Part shown: one piece after another, positions 10,901-20,117 of the stretch
How positions within the stretch are numbered: the first letter of the stretch is position 1
How the letters are laid out: every line of letters begins with the position of its first letter
Assembly: GCA_015039365.1 (NCBI GenBank)
Contig: WION01000065.1
Coordinates: forward strand, 62,001-126,000
DNA: 64,000 bases
Reading direction: 5' to 3'
Origin: Amanita rubescens
Lineage: Eukaryota; Basidiomycota; Agaricomycetes; Agaricales; Amanitaceae
Program-made: the position numbers and the translations under genes
Notes under the pieces: model-generated
Databases searched by the model: none
Seen by the model: the letters and a program-made list of their open reading frames with translations, nothing else
What the model was told of the DNA's origin: nothing

Positions 10901-11812
10901 GATGAGGCGCTGCAGGTTTTCGAGAAAGCGGTACGTTCGGTCAATGTCTGACATTGTACAACCACACCTTAGTAACATGACAACTTTAGGCAGAAATGTA
11001 TTGGAAGAACCGGCCTCAAGTAACCGAGTCCATGCCGCCTAGCCCAACGTCATCGGCCGATAGGAACTTGAACGACACAATCATTGCTGACTTTGACCAA
11101 CACCTGTCAATCGCTACTCAATGGGGCTAGCTTGGAGACTTGGGCGGCCGAAGTGAGACGCTACCTTAGGACTGTAGAAGCGGATGTCAAAAGGGACACA
11201 GACGTCGTCAAATGGTGGCAGGTGGGTACTTTTACTTTCTATATTTCTTTTGGATGACTAACCTATAAGTTGTCCAGGAGCACGTACATATCTACCCGAC
11301 ACTTGCAAGAATGGCACTTGATGTCTTACCGTGCCAGGCCTCCTCTGTACCGTGTGAGCGCCTCTTTTCATCTAGCAAGCAGGTTGCCACGGAACGTCGA
11401 TCGCGCCTCGGCTCTGATCGGCTTGAGCAGCTTCTAGTAATGAAGTCTGCTTGGATGGATACAATTGTAGATTGGGCAGCGATAAACTCTGCTGCAGTTG
11501 AAGAGGTTGAAATGAATGATTTTACTGACTTATTACAAGCTGACAACCAAGCGAAGGAATGGGATGAGGAGGACGAACGGTTTGTATTCAAGTCCGACTC
11601 AGATTTAGTGTTTACAGGTCAGGTTATGATGACCGAAAAATAACCGCAACCGGACCGAACTGGTACCAGTTATGACCGGACCATCGGTCACGGTTTTACC
11701 GGACAACAGTTGGTCACGGTTACGGTCATGGCCAATGGCCCAATTTGCAGTGACCGATGCATGACCGGTCATAACCGGTCATGACCGACAAATGGGCCCT
11801 TCACAGCAAACT
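7997..11812 (+). mobile_element. hAT transposon (autonomous type)
   Basis: The left terminus TAGTGATTGAAAGTCCGG starts exactly where the Gypsy reverse transcriptase breaks. GGTTC/ACCGG-rich subterminal repeats follow (8040-8170) and recur inverted at 11,640-11,795. In between is a hAT transposase gene. The right end is less certain: read inward it starts TAGTTTGCTGTGAAGGGCC, a poor match to the left end. No 8 bp duplication (ccggcggc on the left) is found at the right. The right border may be eroded or rearranged. Confidence 0.7.
8279..11643 (+). CDS. hAT family transposase
   Basis: This is a multi-exon gene. The N terminus is basic and serine-rich, then strongly acidic (about 8440-8600), followed by a zinc-finger-like segment (RWCNICR, then CRVHIRQHYDYY; BED-type by context). 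The core has TVDCWTVDTTKAGFVGITAHW and LDNASVNN, the first two catalytic acidic positions of hAT enzymes. The C terminus has the hAT dimerisation motif (LPCQASSVPCERLFSSSKQ, RRSRLGSDRLEQLL). Several introns of about 50 nt are evident, for example at about 8764, 9619, 10,050 and 10,250. The frame near 11,130 (a TAG before SLETWAAEVRRYL) suggests a small indel, so the copy may be inactive. Start chosen: the first ATG of the basic frame. Confidence 0.75.
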
Positions 11813-12356
11813 ACTGTCTACTATATAATACATTGTCAATTACTGATACACCCTACATCTTGTTGTAGTATTGAAACTGAAAATGAAGGTCAAACATCGA
11901 AATCTGATTGAGAAAAGGATGAAAAACTCACCTCTGAGGAATCTGATTATTCATATGATCCTGGTGACCTTCTAGACATTGATAGCAGTGAGAGTGATGA
12001 CTACAACAATGAGAATGGACATTCTACAGCTTCTGAGACAGCTGTAAGACCTGGATAAGGTGCCAAACTTCTTGAAATGTTCACTTGAGGAGATAAGGGT
12101 TTGGCACCTTATCCAGGTCTTACAGCTGTCTCAGAAGCTGTAGAATGTCCATTCTCATTGTTGTAGTCATCACTCTCACTGCTATCAATGTTTAGAAGGT
12201 CACCAGGATCATATGAATAATCAGATTCCTCAGAGGTGAGTTTTTCATCCTTTTCTCAATCAGATTTCGATGTTTGACCTTCATTTTCAGTTTCAATACT
12301 ACAACAAGATGTAGGGTGTATCAGTAATTGATTGAATGTATTATATAGTAGACAGT
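11813..12356. repeat. Large near-perfect inverted repeat (256 and 258 bp arms, 30 bp loop)
   Basis: Positions 11,813-12,068 are repeated in inverse at 12,099-12,356 with only a substitution and a 2-3 nt difference seen by eye. The loop is 12,069-12,098. The left arm reads as a protein-like acidic stretch on the plus strand (SDYSYDPGDLLDIDSSESDD) with one stop upstream of it. It therefore seems to be a duplicated piece of a coding exon, not a transposon terminus. It sits between the hAT right end and the Copia LTR. Confidence 0.85.
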
Positions 12357-12371
12357 GACGAAGATACGCCC

Positions 12372-12778
12372 TGTTAAATATAGAATTATATTTATAGAAT
12401 GATTAACTACTGATTGACTACAATCAATGTTACTCATATCGCTCGCGTCATCCTTTATGTATGACATAGAGATGACATCATAATGACTTCATTATGATAT
12501 CATAGTGACATCATGATAGACTCATGATCGCACCTTATGGTGTGCTTAGCACGCCATATCTTCCCATCTATACTATACGCTTACACATATGTAGATACAT
12601 ATTTGTTCCCTCTTAGTATATAAGCTTGTCCTGTATCGTAGAATAGGACAATCCATTCTCTTCCTCTTACTATCACTACTACGCCGAAGGGTAGTGCTAA
12701 GATCATATCGCAATAGGTAAGCTATTGCACCTGCTCATGCTGTGGACACGCTCTCGCGTAGACCTGTCTTCTTCGTCA
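12372..12778 (+). repeat. Copia 5' LTR (407 bp)
   Basis: It starts TGTTAAATATAG and ends CTTCGTCA. A TATA box lies at 12,617-12,624 (TATATAAG). A hairpin-forming word TCCTGTATCGTAGAATAGGA follows and may lie near the RNA start. Against the 3' LTR it has 16 substitutions, 15 of them transitions, and an extra 33 bp between gacatcat repeats. A GTAAGC at 12,717 could serve as a splice donor. Confidence 0.92.
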
Positions 12779-12790
12779 GGTTATGGGCCC
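12779..12790 (+). other. Copia primer-binding site, initiator tRNA-Met anticodon arm
   Basis: The 12 nt directly after the LTR, GGTTATGGGCCC, are the exact complement of GGGCCCATAACC, the anticodon arm of eukaryotic initiator tRNA-Met. Drosophila copia primes from an internal half of that tRNA, so half-tRNA priming is the likely mechanism here. Confidence 0.7.
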
Positions 12791-13677
12791 CGCCGTCGAT
12801 ATTGCCAGGACCCACATCGCCGCTCGCTTGCTCGTCATCCGACATGATGTCCCACTGGTATAGTATCGCAGCGAGCCTGATATGGTCTTATCATCTTGAT
12901 ATATCTAATCCTTGATATGGCATATGCGCTAATGACATGCGCCCGGACCCTAGGGCTTTAGGGGGATCTCCTAGACACCCAGGGATAAGGGTACTACCTA
13001 TGTTTCTCGACGCTGGCATGGCAACGTCGGCCCCCACAGAGTTATACTTGCCCTCTGTGATGTGACTGGGGTATTCATGCACGATATAACATCATAAGTC
13101 CCTAGAGACTTTATAATACAATATGGCTCGTATATAGAAACTTCTAGTATAAAGGACGTGCTGACACCTCATTGTGGGTGGTACACGCAGTCTATTAAGG
13201 ATGCGCCCTTAGGGACTCCTTTAGTCGGAATGATCGTTAGGATCATTCTAAGTTTGGGCTCTATGGTGATCCCATAATCCCATTTAGAAGTTTCATATTG
13301 ATTACCGGTCGTGCTTATATAATGGTCTGGGGGGTTTATGGACCAGACATTATTTCTATCTACAATCGCAACGGGTAAAACCGTGGTTCGCCCAAGAGTG
13401 CTTGAGCCAGCGATTGATTTTGCATGTCATTTACAGCATTCAGGGATAATCCGAGCTTTCAAGACCGAGTGGACCTGTGGACCTGAGCTTTATCTAAGCT
13501 TGGCTTATAACTAAGTTACTCAGGGTCGGTTGGTTTAACCGAATATGGACTGTACTCGTAACCGAGGAACTCTATATAGTCTGACATTCTAGTCTATGGC
13601 ACCCTGGTAACTTATTAAAAAGACGAATTAGACTTTTAGCTTTAATTAAGCTTTAAGCTCATTAAATTCTCTTTTAG
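12791..13677 (+). other. Long Copia leader, probably spliced
   Basis: No open frame with a motif is present. It holds perfect small hairpins, for example GAATGATC-GTTAG-GATCATTC at 13,228-13,248 and a GTCTGG...CCAGAC pair at about 13,325-13,348. It ends in a pyrimidine-rich CTCTTTTAG at 13,669-13,677, a good 3' splice site. The leader could hold packaging signals, but this is a guess. Confidence 0.5.
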
Positions 13678-14229
13678 GAAAGAAAACTGGATTCCGAAAC
13701 TAGTACTCCGCTACCAGTTTACGAAGCCGAAGGAGAATCATTTCCTCCTGCCCGGAGATTACCTCCTTCTTACGACGCTCCAATCCCACCGTTTCCCTTA
13801 ATCTTAGGGGACCGGACTTTTATTGATACACCGGCACCAATTCCATCTTCGTCCTATACAAGGACGATAGTTCGTGTTGTCAACCCTGATACCAGATTCG
13901 GTGTCACAACTCGTGGACCTGTCACAGTTCACGATCGAAGAGATCACTTCCTAGCCGCACGACTTAGAAACGGTCGCACCTTGCAAGACGAAATAATACA
14001 TCGTCGTCGACAAGCAGCTATCGAAGAAGGTGTTACACCCACCTTAGATCTTTGGATTCCACCCAGGGGCACTTCTGTAGCCCAACACATAGCAAATAGG
14101 CGTACACGCCGTAATCTCGAAAGAGATAACCAAGAGGTCGAAAACCTCGAAAATCAAAGGAACTTCCGTTTCTTTTGGCGTCTTCTAACCGCCTATATCA
14201 TAATCATCACCTCCGCCTTCCTCGTCTAA
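13678..14229 (+). CDS. Extra Copia open frame before gag, with hydrophobic C-terminal tail
   Basis: This is an open frame of 183 codons that contains no ATG and starts immediately after a 3' splice site (CTCTTTTAG). It is probably the second exon of a spliced transcript. The protein begins proline-rich with PLPVYEAE and LPPSYDAP, the latter a PPxY-type motif. It continues basic (RLRNGRTLQDEIIHRRRQ), then has a charged helix, and ends with FFWRLLTAYIIIITSAFLV, a likely single membrane anchor. The stop is followed one base later by the gag ATG at 14,231, so the two frames sit as a pair. I do not recognise the family. It could also be an unrelated conserved leader domain, but a 183-codon frame ending exactly before gag argues for coding. 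Confidence 0.55.
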   Translation, partial: ERKLDSETSTPLPVYEAEGESFPPARRLPPSYDAPIPPFPLILGDRTFIDTPAPIPSSSYTRTIVRVVNPDTRFGVTTRGPVTVHDRRDHFLAARLRNGRTLQDEIIHRRRQAAIEEGVTPTLDLWIPPRGTSVAQHIANRRTRRNLERDNQEVENLENQRNFRFFWRLLTAYIIIITSAFLV

Positions 14230-14230
14230 C

Positions 14231-15226
14231 ATGTCTAATGACTTGACGATTCCTAGTTCCATTCCCGTTTTGAATGGAACTAACTATAAAGAATGGGAAC
14301 GCATGATGCGTTTCCTATTACAAACTAAAGGTTTATATCGGTACCTAAAAACCGATTATGTTCGTCCAAGACGGATAACACCGTTGGAACAATTTTATCT
14401 GGACACAGGGGTTCAAGCCTTTGTTCCAGCTGTTCCAGCAACAGCAGCAGTTCCGGAAACGGAAACTGAAGATGCGATACCCGCAATGCCGGCACAACCG
14501 GCACAACCCGCCATCACTCAACAAATGATTGATGATGCAGAGGCTATCAAAAAGGCCTATGATGATTGGGTCGTCGAGGATGATCGCATCCTCGGATCCA
14601 TAAACATGAAATGTACTGCTACTATACAGCAGATAAATGAACATGTTGTTTCTGCCAGAGTTCTATGGCAGAACTTAGCAGAACAATACGGTGTGACAAC
14701 GTCAGCCGGTATATATAATGATTTCCAATTAGCAATAAATTGGAAATTCCAAGATAAAAAGGATCCCACACAATCCTTAAACGACCTCCTCGCCATCATA
14801 AACCGCTTAGCATCAAGCGGAATTACATTGCCTCCAAATGTACAGGCAATGATTGTACTTTCAGCTGTCCCCCGTCATTGGGACAACTTTGCAGCTGTGG
14901 TTCTAGCCACAACAGAACCATCGGATCTTACGATCCAAGGGATACTTCCCTTAATTCAGAATGAGTGGCGCCGAAGGCACCCTGAATCTGCCGCGACGGC
15001 TAATACGTCGCAACAACAGCAGCAACCATGGCAACAAGTACGTGGTCGAGGACGAGGACGTGCTCGCGGACGTGGCCGCGGAGCAGGTCGTGGACGTGGG
15101 GGGAGGCCTTATTCTAGGCCTCCACAAGGCGCTCAGACACCGGCTCCTAATGCTCCTCCGGCAAATCAAAATTGGCCGGGCAAAGTTGAGGGCCAAACAC
15201 ATGGTCCTAACTGGGAGAGGAACTGA
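14231..15226 (+). CDS. gag: Copia gag
   Basis: The start MSNDLTIPSSIPVLNGTNYKEWERMM-type region (NGTNYKEW) and the later SAGIYNDFQLAINWKF and LSAVPRHWDNF segments match the gag of Copia elements (UBN2/DUF4219 type). An insert of alanine and proline repeats lies at about residues 63-100. The C terminus carries an RGRGRGRARGRG tract where many Copia gags have a CCHC knuckle, so RNA binding may be through RGG repeats. The frame ends at a lone TGA (15,224-15,226) and continues open in the same frame, so gag and protease were probably one polyprotein. Confidence 0.85.
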   Translation: MSNDLTIPSSIPVLNGTNYKEWERMMRFLLQTKGLYRYLKTDYVRPRRITPLEQFYLDTGVQAFVPAVPATAAVPETETEDAIPAMPAQPAQPAITQQMIDDAEAIKKAYDDWVVEDDRILGSINMKCTATIQQINEHVVSARVLWQNLAEQYGVTTSAGIYNDFQLAINWKFQDKKDPTQSLNDLLAIINRLASSGITLPPNVQAMIVLSAVPRHWDNFAAVVLATTEPSDLTIQGILPLIQNEWRRRHPESAATANTSQQQQQPWQQVRGRGRGRARGRGRGAGRGRGGRPYSRPPQGAQTPAPNAPPANQNWPGKVEGQTHGPNWERN

Positions 15227-16043
15227 GAACGCCGAAAGGCAGATGCAGCCGAGAAAAAGGCTGCCAAAGCCGCAGAACATACTATGAGTTCTGCACATAC
15301 CGTCGCCCGTATTGGGCCTTATGACATCACTGAGCCAGTTGCCGGCTCTAGCAAAGGCAAACAAAAAGAAAAGGATGAACAGGACTTTGAGTCCTATAAA
15401 TCGAACCGAGGAATGGGGATATCGTCAGACGATATCGATTACAAAAATATGGATATAGATCAGGAAGCTGAACTATATTATGATGACTATTACTATGAAG
15501 ATAACGGCGAACAATGGTATGAAACCATTAAGAAATTGGAAATGGCTAACTTTCTCTTTATAGAGGCAGCGATGAAAATGGTGTTCCCTAAATTGGGACA
15601 TCATCGTCGTACTATAAATTCCTTCTTTGAACAATCTGTACTATATGATAGTATAAATTATAAAGAAAATTTAGACGAAACCTGCCTCGTAAGAGATAAG
15701 TCGTGTGACACTGCCATTTATAATGCAAATATGATTGAACGATCATATAATATTGGTAACATGTTTAAGAAACCTTTTACATGTTTAGCGGTCAATAAAA
15801 GAAAATTTAAGGATAAAGTACATCCGACATGTCCCTGTCCGGAATGTGTTGAGAAACGTACTGGAGATACACTATGGATGTGTGACTCCGGTGCATCCGA
15901 TCACTTTACCTTTAGTAGGAAAGACTTCTCTGAATACAGAGAATTTCCTGCAAATGAAAACCACAGTGTTAAAACTGCTAATGGTTTAGATCGTCTTGAG
16001 GGACTTGGCACAGTTATTCTTGAACACAAGTTATCCACAGGGG
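15227..16043 (+). pseudogene. Copia protease region (interrupted by a Plavaka transposon)
   Basis: This is the same reading frame as gag after a single in-frame TGA. It begins with a lysine/alanine-rich linker (ADAAEKKAAKAAE), passes an acidic stretch, and reaches the aspartic protease motif WMCDSGASDHFT (about 15,875-15,910) preceded by a CPCPEC cluster. At 16,043 the frame is cut by the outer Plavaka element. It resumes in frame at 29,633 with ETTLVKLFPVLYMPR, typical of the protease/pre-integrase junction. Apparent residues after 16,043 belong to the inserted transposon. Confidence 0.8.
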
Positions 16044-16308
16044 CATCAGGAATCACTGACAAAGCTATGGCAAGCTATGTAGCCTATGTGGCACATGTAG
16101 TCCTGTAGACAAGTCCCATGTCTGTAGCGTCTGGTAGAACTGGAGACTTGTATGTAGCAAATGGTAAAATGGTCTCTTCTATGGTAGTGCATGATAGATT
16201 CCCGTAAGTCTATGGTACCACATTATAATTTCCTCATATATGTCAATAGCAGCATTGTAGATAATGAGCGTTCACATATATTTTTGTGCCGATATTTAAA
16301 ATGTCTAA

Positions 16309-16821
16309 CTAAGCGTCTCTACGATTCCCCTCGTTCATACGTTCTACCTCAGCCTCGCTATCAGTTTCCCCCGTTCGCATGTTCAGAGCCTGCTGAATCT
16401 TCTCGCGCGTCCCTGCCGTCATTCCCGAGGTAACCTGTGCATTGCCACCCTTGGTAGTAGCACCAGCTCGCTTCCTAGATAGTCAAGTTAGCTTGAGATC
16501 TACAACTCAACAAACATGATACACTGCTTACATCAATTTGTTGTAAAGTCTCATGCGAATGTTTGTTGTCACTCTCTCATTGAGGTTGGTCCATTCCTCA
16601 AGGCGCTTGAGGTGCTTCTCAAAGCGTTCCCTGTTCGTCTTCTCACGAAACGTAGCCATGATCTTCTCGCCAGTCGCATATTCATCAATCAGGAATTCAA
16701 TCTCATTTTATGTGAGTCAGCAATTCCAAACGAACGGGAACAACGACATACGATGGTAACAACCAGTGCGAGAAGATTGAGTGGAATTGGCTTGAAGTAA
16801 TTTGAAAATTTGACTCCGTAA
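16309..16821 (-). pseudogene. DUF6532 gene, 3' part (split by the inner transposon)
   Basis: On the minus strand this continues the frame broken at 23,802: GVKFSNYFKPIPLNLLALVV-type residues, then two short introns (one beginning GTAAGCAGTG at about 16,536), then IRMRLYNKLM and a basic tail, ending NRRDA and TAG at 16,309. The helix-rich FREKTNRERFEKHLKRLEEW region fits the end of DUF6532 domains. Function is unknown for the family. It occurs as a passenger of fungal transposons. Confidence 0.75.
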
Positions 16822-17667
16822 CATCAGGAAAATCCCAGGTTCAGCTTTAGCTGCTTTTGCTGCTTTGCAAAGCTGTAAAAGCAGCCAGAGTACCAGTGCT
16901 TTCAAAAGTCCCATTAGGGACTTTCCAAGCAAGGTACATTTGCTCTGAGAGTCAAAAAGGTGCTTTGAAAGCAACCCCAATGCTTTCAGAGGTCTGTTGT
17001 GACTTTTAGAAGTACTCATATTTAATTTTTGTTCCCGGATAATCGTGCGCAATAAAATCTATTTATAATTCTAGTACAGGTGCACACAACAATTAAAACA
17101 TGATATAAGCGATGACAGCGATCATTGAGCGGTGAAAAACAACGCGAGGCGATAGAGACAAATGACTAGTGGACGACTATTGAGTGACAAATAGTGTGAG
17201 ACAGCGGAAGTTGGAGCTTACCGGGAATTAATTGAATCTTGCTAACGAAAAGCGAGCAATTGCAATGATATTGGCGAACGTGTTGCTTCCAGCGTCGGTA
17301 AGCAATTGAAATGAGCGTCGAGAATGGGGTGGAAGGCCGTTGAATTGCGAAAAGTCCGATGTGAGGTAGAACTGTTGCGATTGACAGGAGATTTGAGCGG
17401 GAGACTTGCGTTGACAGTATTTGAATAAGTTGGTGTAATGGACGAGTGACGGGGAGCGAAATCCAGGGATCCGAGCGTTGAGTATTGAAAAGCTTGAGTA
17501 ACAAGCGGCAAAGAGCGAAATCCTGGCAACGTGGGTGTTGGGCAACGACTAAATCCATGAGAGGGAAGACTTACTAATAGCTTTGAGAAGCGAGCGATAG
17601 TAGGCGAGCGAAGAGAGTCTAAAAGATGATCAGTACGTAGTAAAGGACTGGGGGCGAAATATACGTG

Positions 17668-20018
17668 TTATAATTCCATGACGAAGTCGGCGTCAGGATC
17701 TTCAATAGAATCTCCATTGTCAACGAGCGTGGCCGCGCTAGAGGCCGCCCGCTCCCTCTTCTTCTCTGGAAGATATTTCCGTGCCTCTTCAAAAATCTTG
17801 GCCCACTTCTCCTGGCCCATCTTCTTCAGAGTTTCGGAAAAGATCATTGCACGTCGAATTCGGATAAGCGCCGAGCCGGCCTTCTTATTCTTGTCGCGCT
17901 CGTGCTGATCCCCATAATTCTGCTTTGAGAAGTCAGGTAGAGACTTGTCCTTGTCCTGTATCTTCTGCCCCGTTTTCTGGCAATGCTCGAGAGCACGTTG
18001 AACCTAAAGACAGAACGAGAATAAGAAAACGCCAATAGTCGATCCACATACCGCTTGCATTGCCAATAACAATGCCCCCACGGGCTTGTCATCCCCAACG
18101 TCGGCCTCAGGATCTTCAAGTTTGATGAGGTAAGAATCCGCGAAGACGGATAGTACAAGTTGGTTTAAGCCGAAACCCTGAGATAACGACAATGGATTAG
18201 TCATGTATTTCCTCAGAAAAAAACGTACTTCTCTCCCATCCGAATCTTCGTTCCAAACTAGCCACTGGTAGGCAAACGTTCTGTAGGTATACTCCGCAGT
18301 TTTTTTGATAATGGCACTTTCAAGTTGCATTCCCATCTCTTCGATGATTTGGTTCTTTGTAGGAAGAATTACAGCGCCGTCTTCCGAGTCGTGGTTGCTA
18401 AGCGAATCTATAAGAGAGTGAACCTCTTCTATGCCGGCTTGAGCGATAGTATTGCGCCAATTTTGAACGCGGGAGGTCGTCTTGCATGCCGATGAATGTC
18501 AGCGACTGAAAAAAAAGGCAAGGATACTTACTAGGCGGTACCAGACGTTATCTTGTTCTACTATGTAGTCCTTCTTGCCTTTCTTCTCAGGAAAAACCTC
18601 GTCAACGATGTCTTGTACCATTTGCACTGTGAGCTGCGACCACGGATCAAGGGCGGCCAACTTCTTTATTGCGCGGGGTAGAACCTTCTGCGAGAAGAGA
18701 TTCTCGGTGACTTTCCTTTCGTTGTCTGGTAGATGACTGTTCTTCCAGTGCTTGTCACCGCCGCGCGCTTCTGTCATATTCTTTGGTGTGATCTGCTCAA
18801 CCTTGACCATATTCTATGCTAAACCATTAGTAACATGGAGAAGGAATGCGAATGACTACTCAACGTATGCGTCTGAAGCATCCTTGGTGGCGGGTTTCTT
18901 CTTTGGACGAACGGCTTTGGCTTCGACGGCGTCGGTTTCGTTGTCATCGATGATTCCGCCAGGTTGGAACGCAGATTCCCCGTCCTCGCCAGTTTTAGAG
19001 GTGTCATCCGTTGCCTTCTTCGTTTTCTTCATCGCTAAAGCGTTCCATTCTTCGTCGACACCGTCCTCGGATTCTCTGGTGGACTTCTTTTTCTTGCTTG
19101 ATCTGGTGCGATCGTGAGAATAGTGAAACACGTGTACTAGCAAATGCTTCTCACACGTACGTTTGGGAAGTGCCATCGATCTCTATGGCCTTTCGTTTGG
19201 CGCCTTTGGTCGGTTTTGTCTGTCTCAAGGCATTGACGTCCTTGCGTGTTAACTTGGCCTTCTTCTTCTTCTTACGCTCCCCCTTGTCTTCATCATCACC
19301 GCTGTTTTCATCATCCGAGTCGCTATCATCATCATCTGTCACTTGATTTTTGTCCCCGTTATACGACTCATCTGCGCCGGAATGGGAGAAGATGAATATC
19401 AGGTGTGGCAAGCAACTTACCGCCAGAATCTTCGACTGATAATACATCATTATCAATCTTCTTAGCCTTCTTGCGTGCCGTCCTTGGTTGTTGGGTCCGG
19501 CGTGTGTCAGGGACATTCTCAATGTCGGAATCGGCATCCCGAGACGACTTGTTCTTCTTACTCTTGGACTTTTTGGCTTTTTTATCTCAATTATTGGTGA
19601 GTTACCAAACATATGACACGCATATAGCCACTGAACATGACATACCAGCTTTGTTTTCATTACGTTCAGTGCCATCGGAGAAGTTTTCGATGCCTTCCTT
19701 GGCATTACCTTCGTCCGAGGTAAGTAATTAAGCCGCATATAGCAGGTAAATATGCTTACGGCCCGTATTACGTCGAATTTCTGCAGCTTCGTCTTCCTTG
19801 CGAAGCCTGTCTTCAATGCCTGCTAGTTTTGCAACGTTCCTTCGACGTTGCTTAAGCTCGGCTTCCTTTTCAGCTTCTTCTTCCGCGGCTTCTTCCCGAG
19901 CTTCTTGCATCTCGGTGCGAGTGCGGCGAGGACTGGGCAAATCGACAACACCGGGGTGTGCTGACTTATTCTTTTCACGAGTGGTCATGCGCGAGAGGGG
20001 TGCAAACTTGGGAGGCAT
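17668..20018 (-). CDS. Divergent passenger gene of the inner Plavaka element, charged coiled-coil protein
   Basis: Many exons on the minus strand begin MPPKFAPLSRMTTREK. A coiled coil follows (EEAAEEEAEKEAELKQRRR), then a long lysine-rich and acidic linker (KKAKKSKSKKNKSS; DDDDSDSDDENSGDDED). A globular half follows with WSQLTVQMVQDIVDEVFPEK and YTYRTFAYQWLVWNEDSDG, and a tail with KYLPEKKRERAA ending in DFVMEL. Exon borders are approximate. The first exon lies 99 bp from the transposase ATG, so the two genes share a divergent promoter. I do not recognise the family. It does not look like the DUF6532 protein at the same place in the outer element. Confidence 0.65.
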
Positions 20019-20117
20019 GGTGAAAGTTGGGGATAAAGATTGGGGAGTGATGAAGTCACGAAGAAGCGCGAGTGGACTTAGGAATTATTTGAGATATTGA
20101 CATCTGTCACACCAGTT

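Noticed and set aside
13678..14229. Envelope-like gene
   Set aside because: An envelope gene would lie after pol and have a signal peptide and larger ectodomain. This frame is before gag, short, and has only a C-terminal hydrophobic segment.
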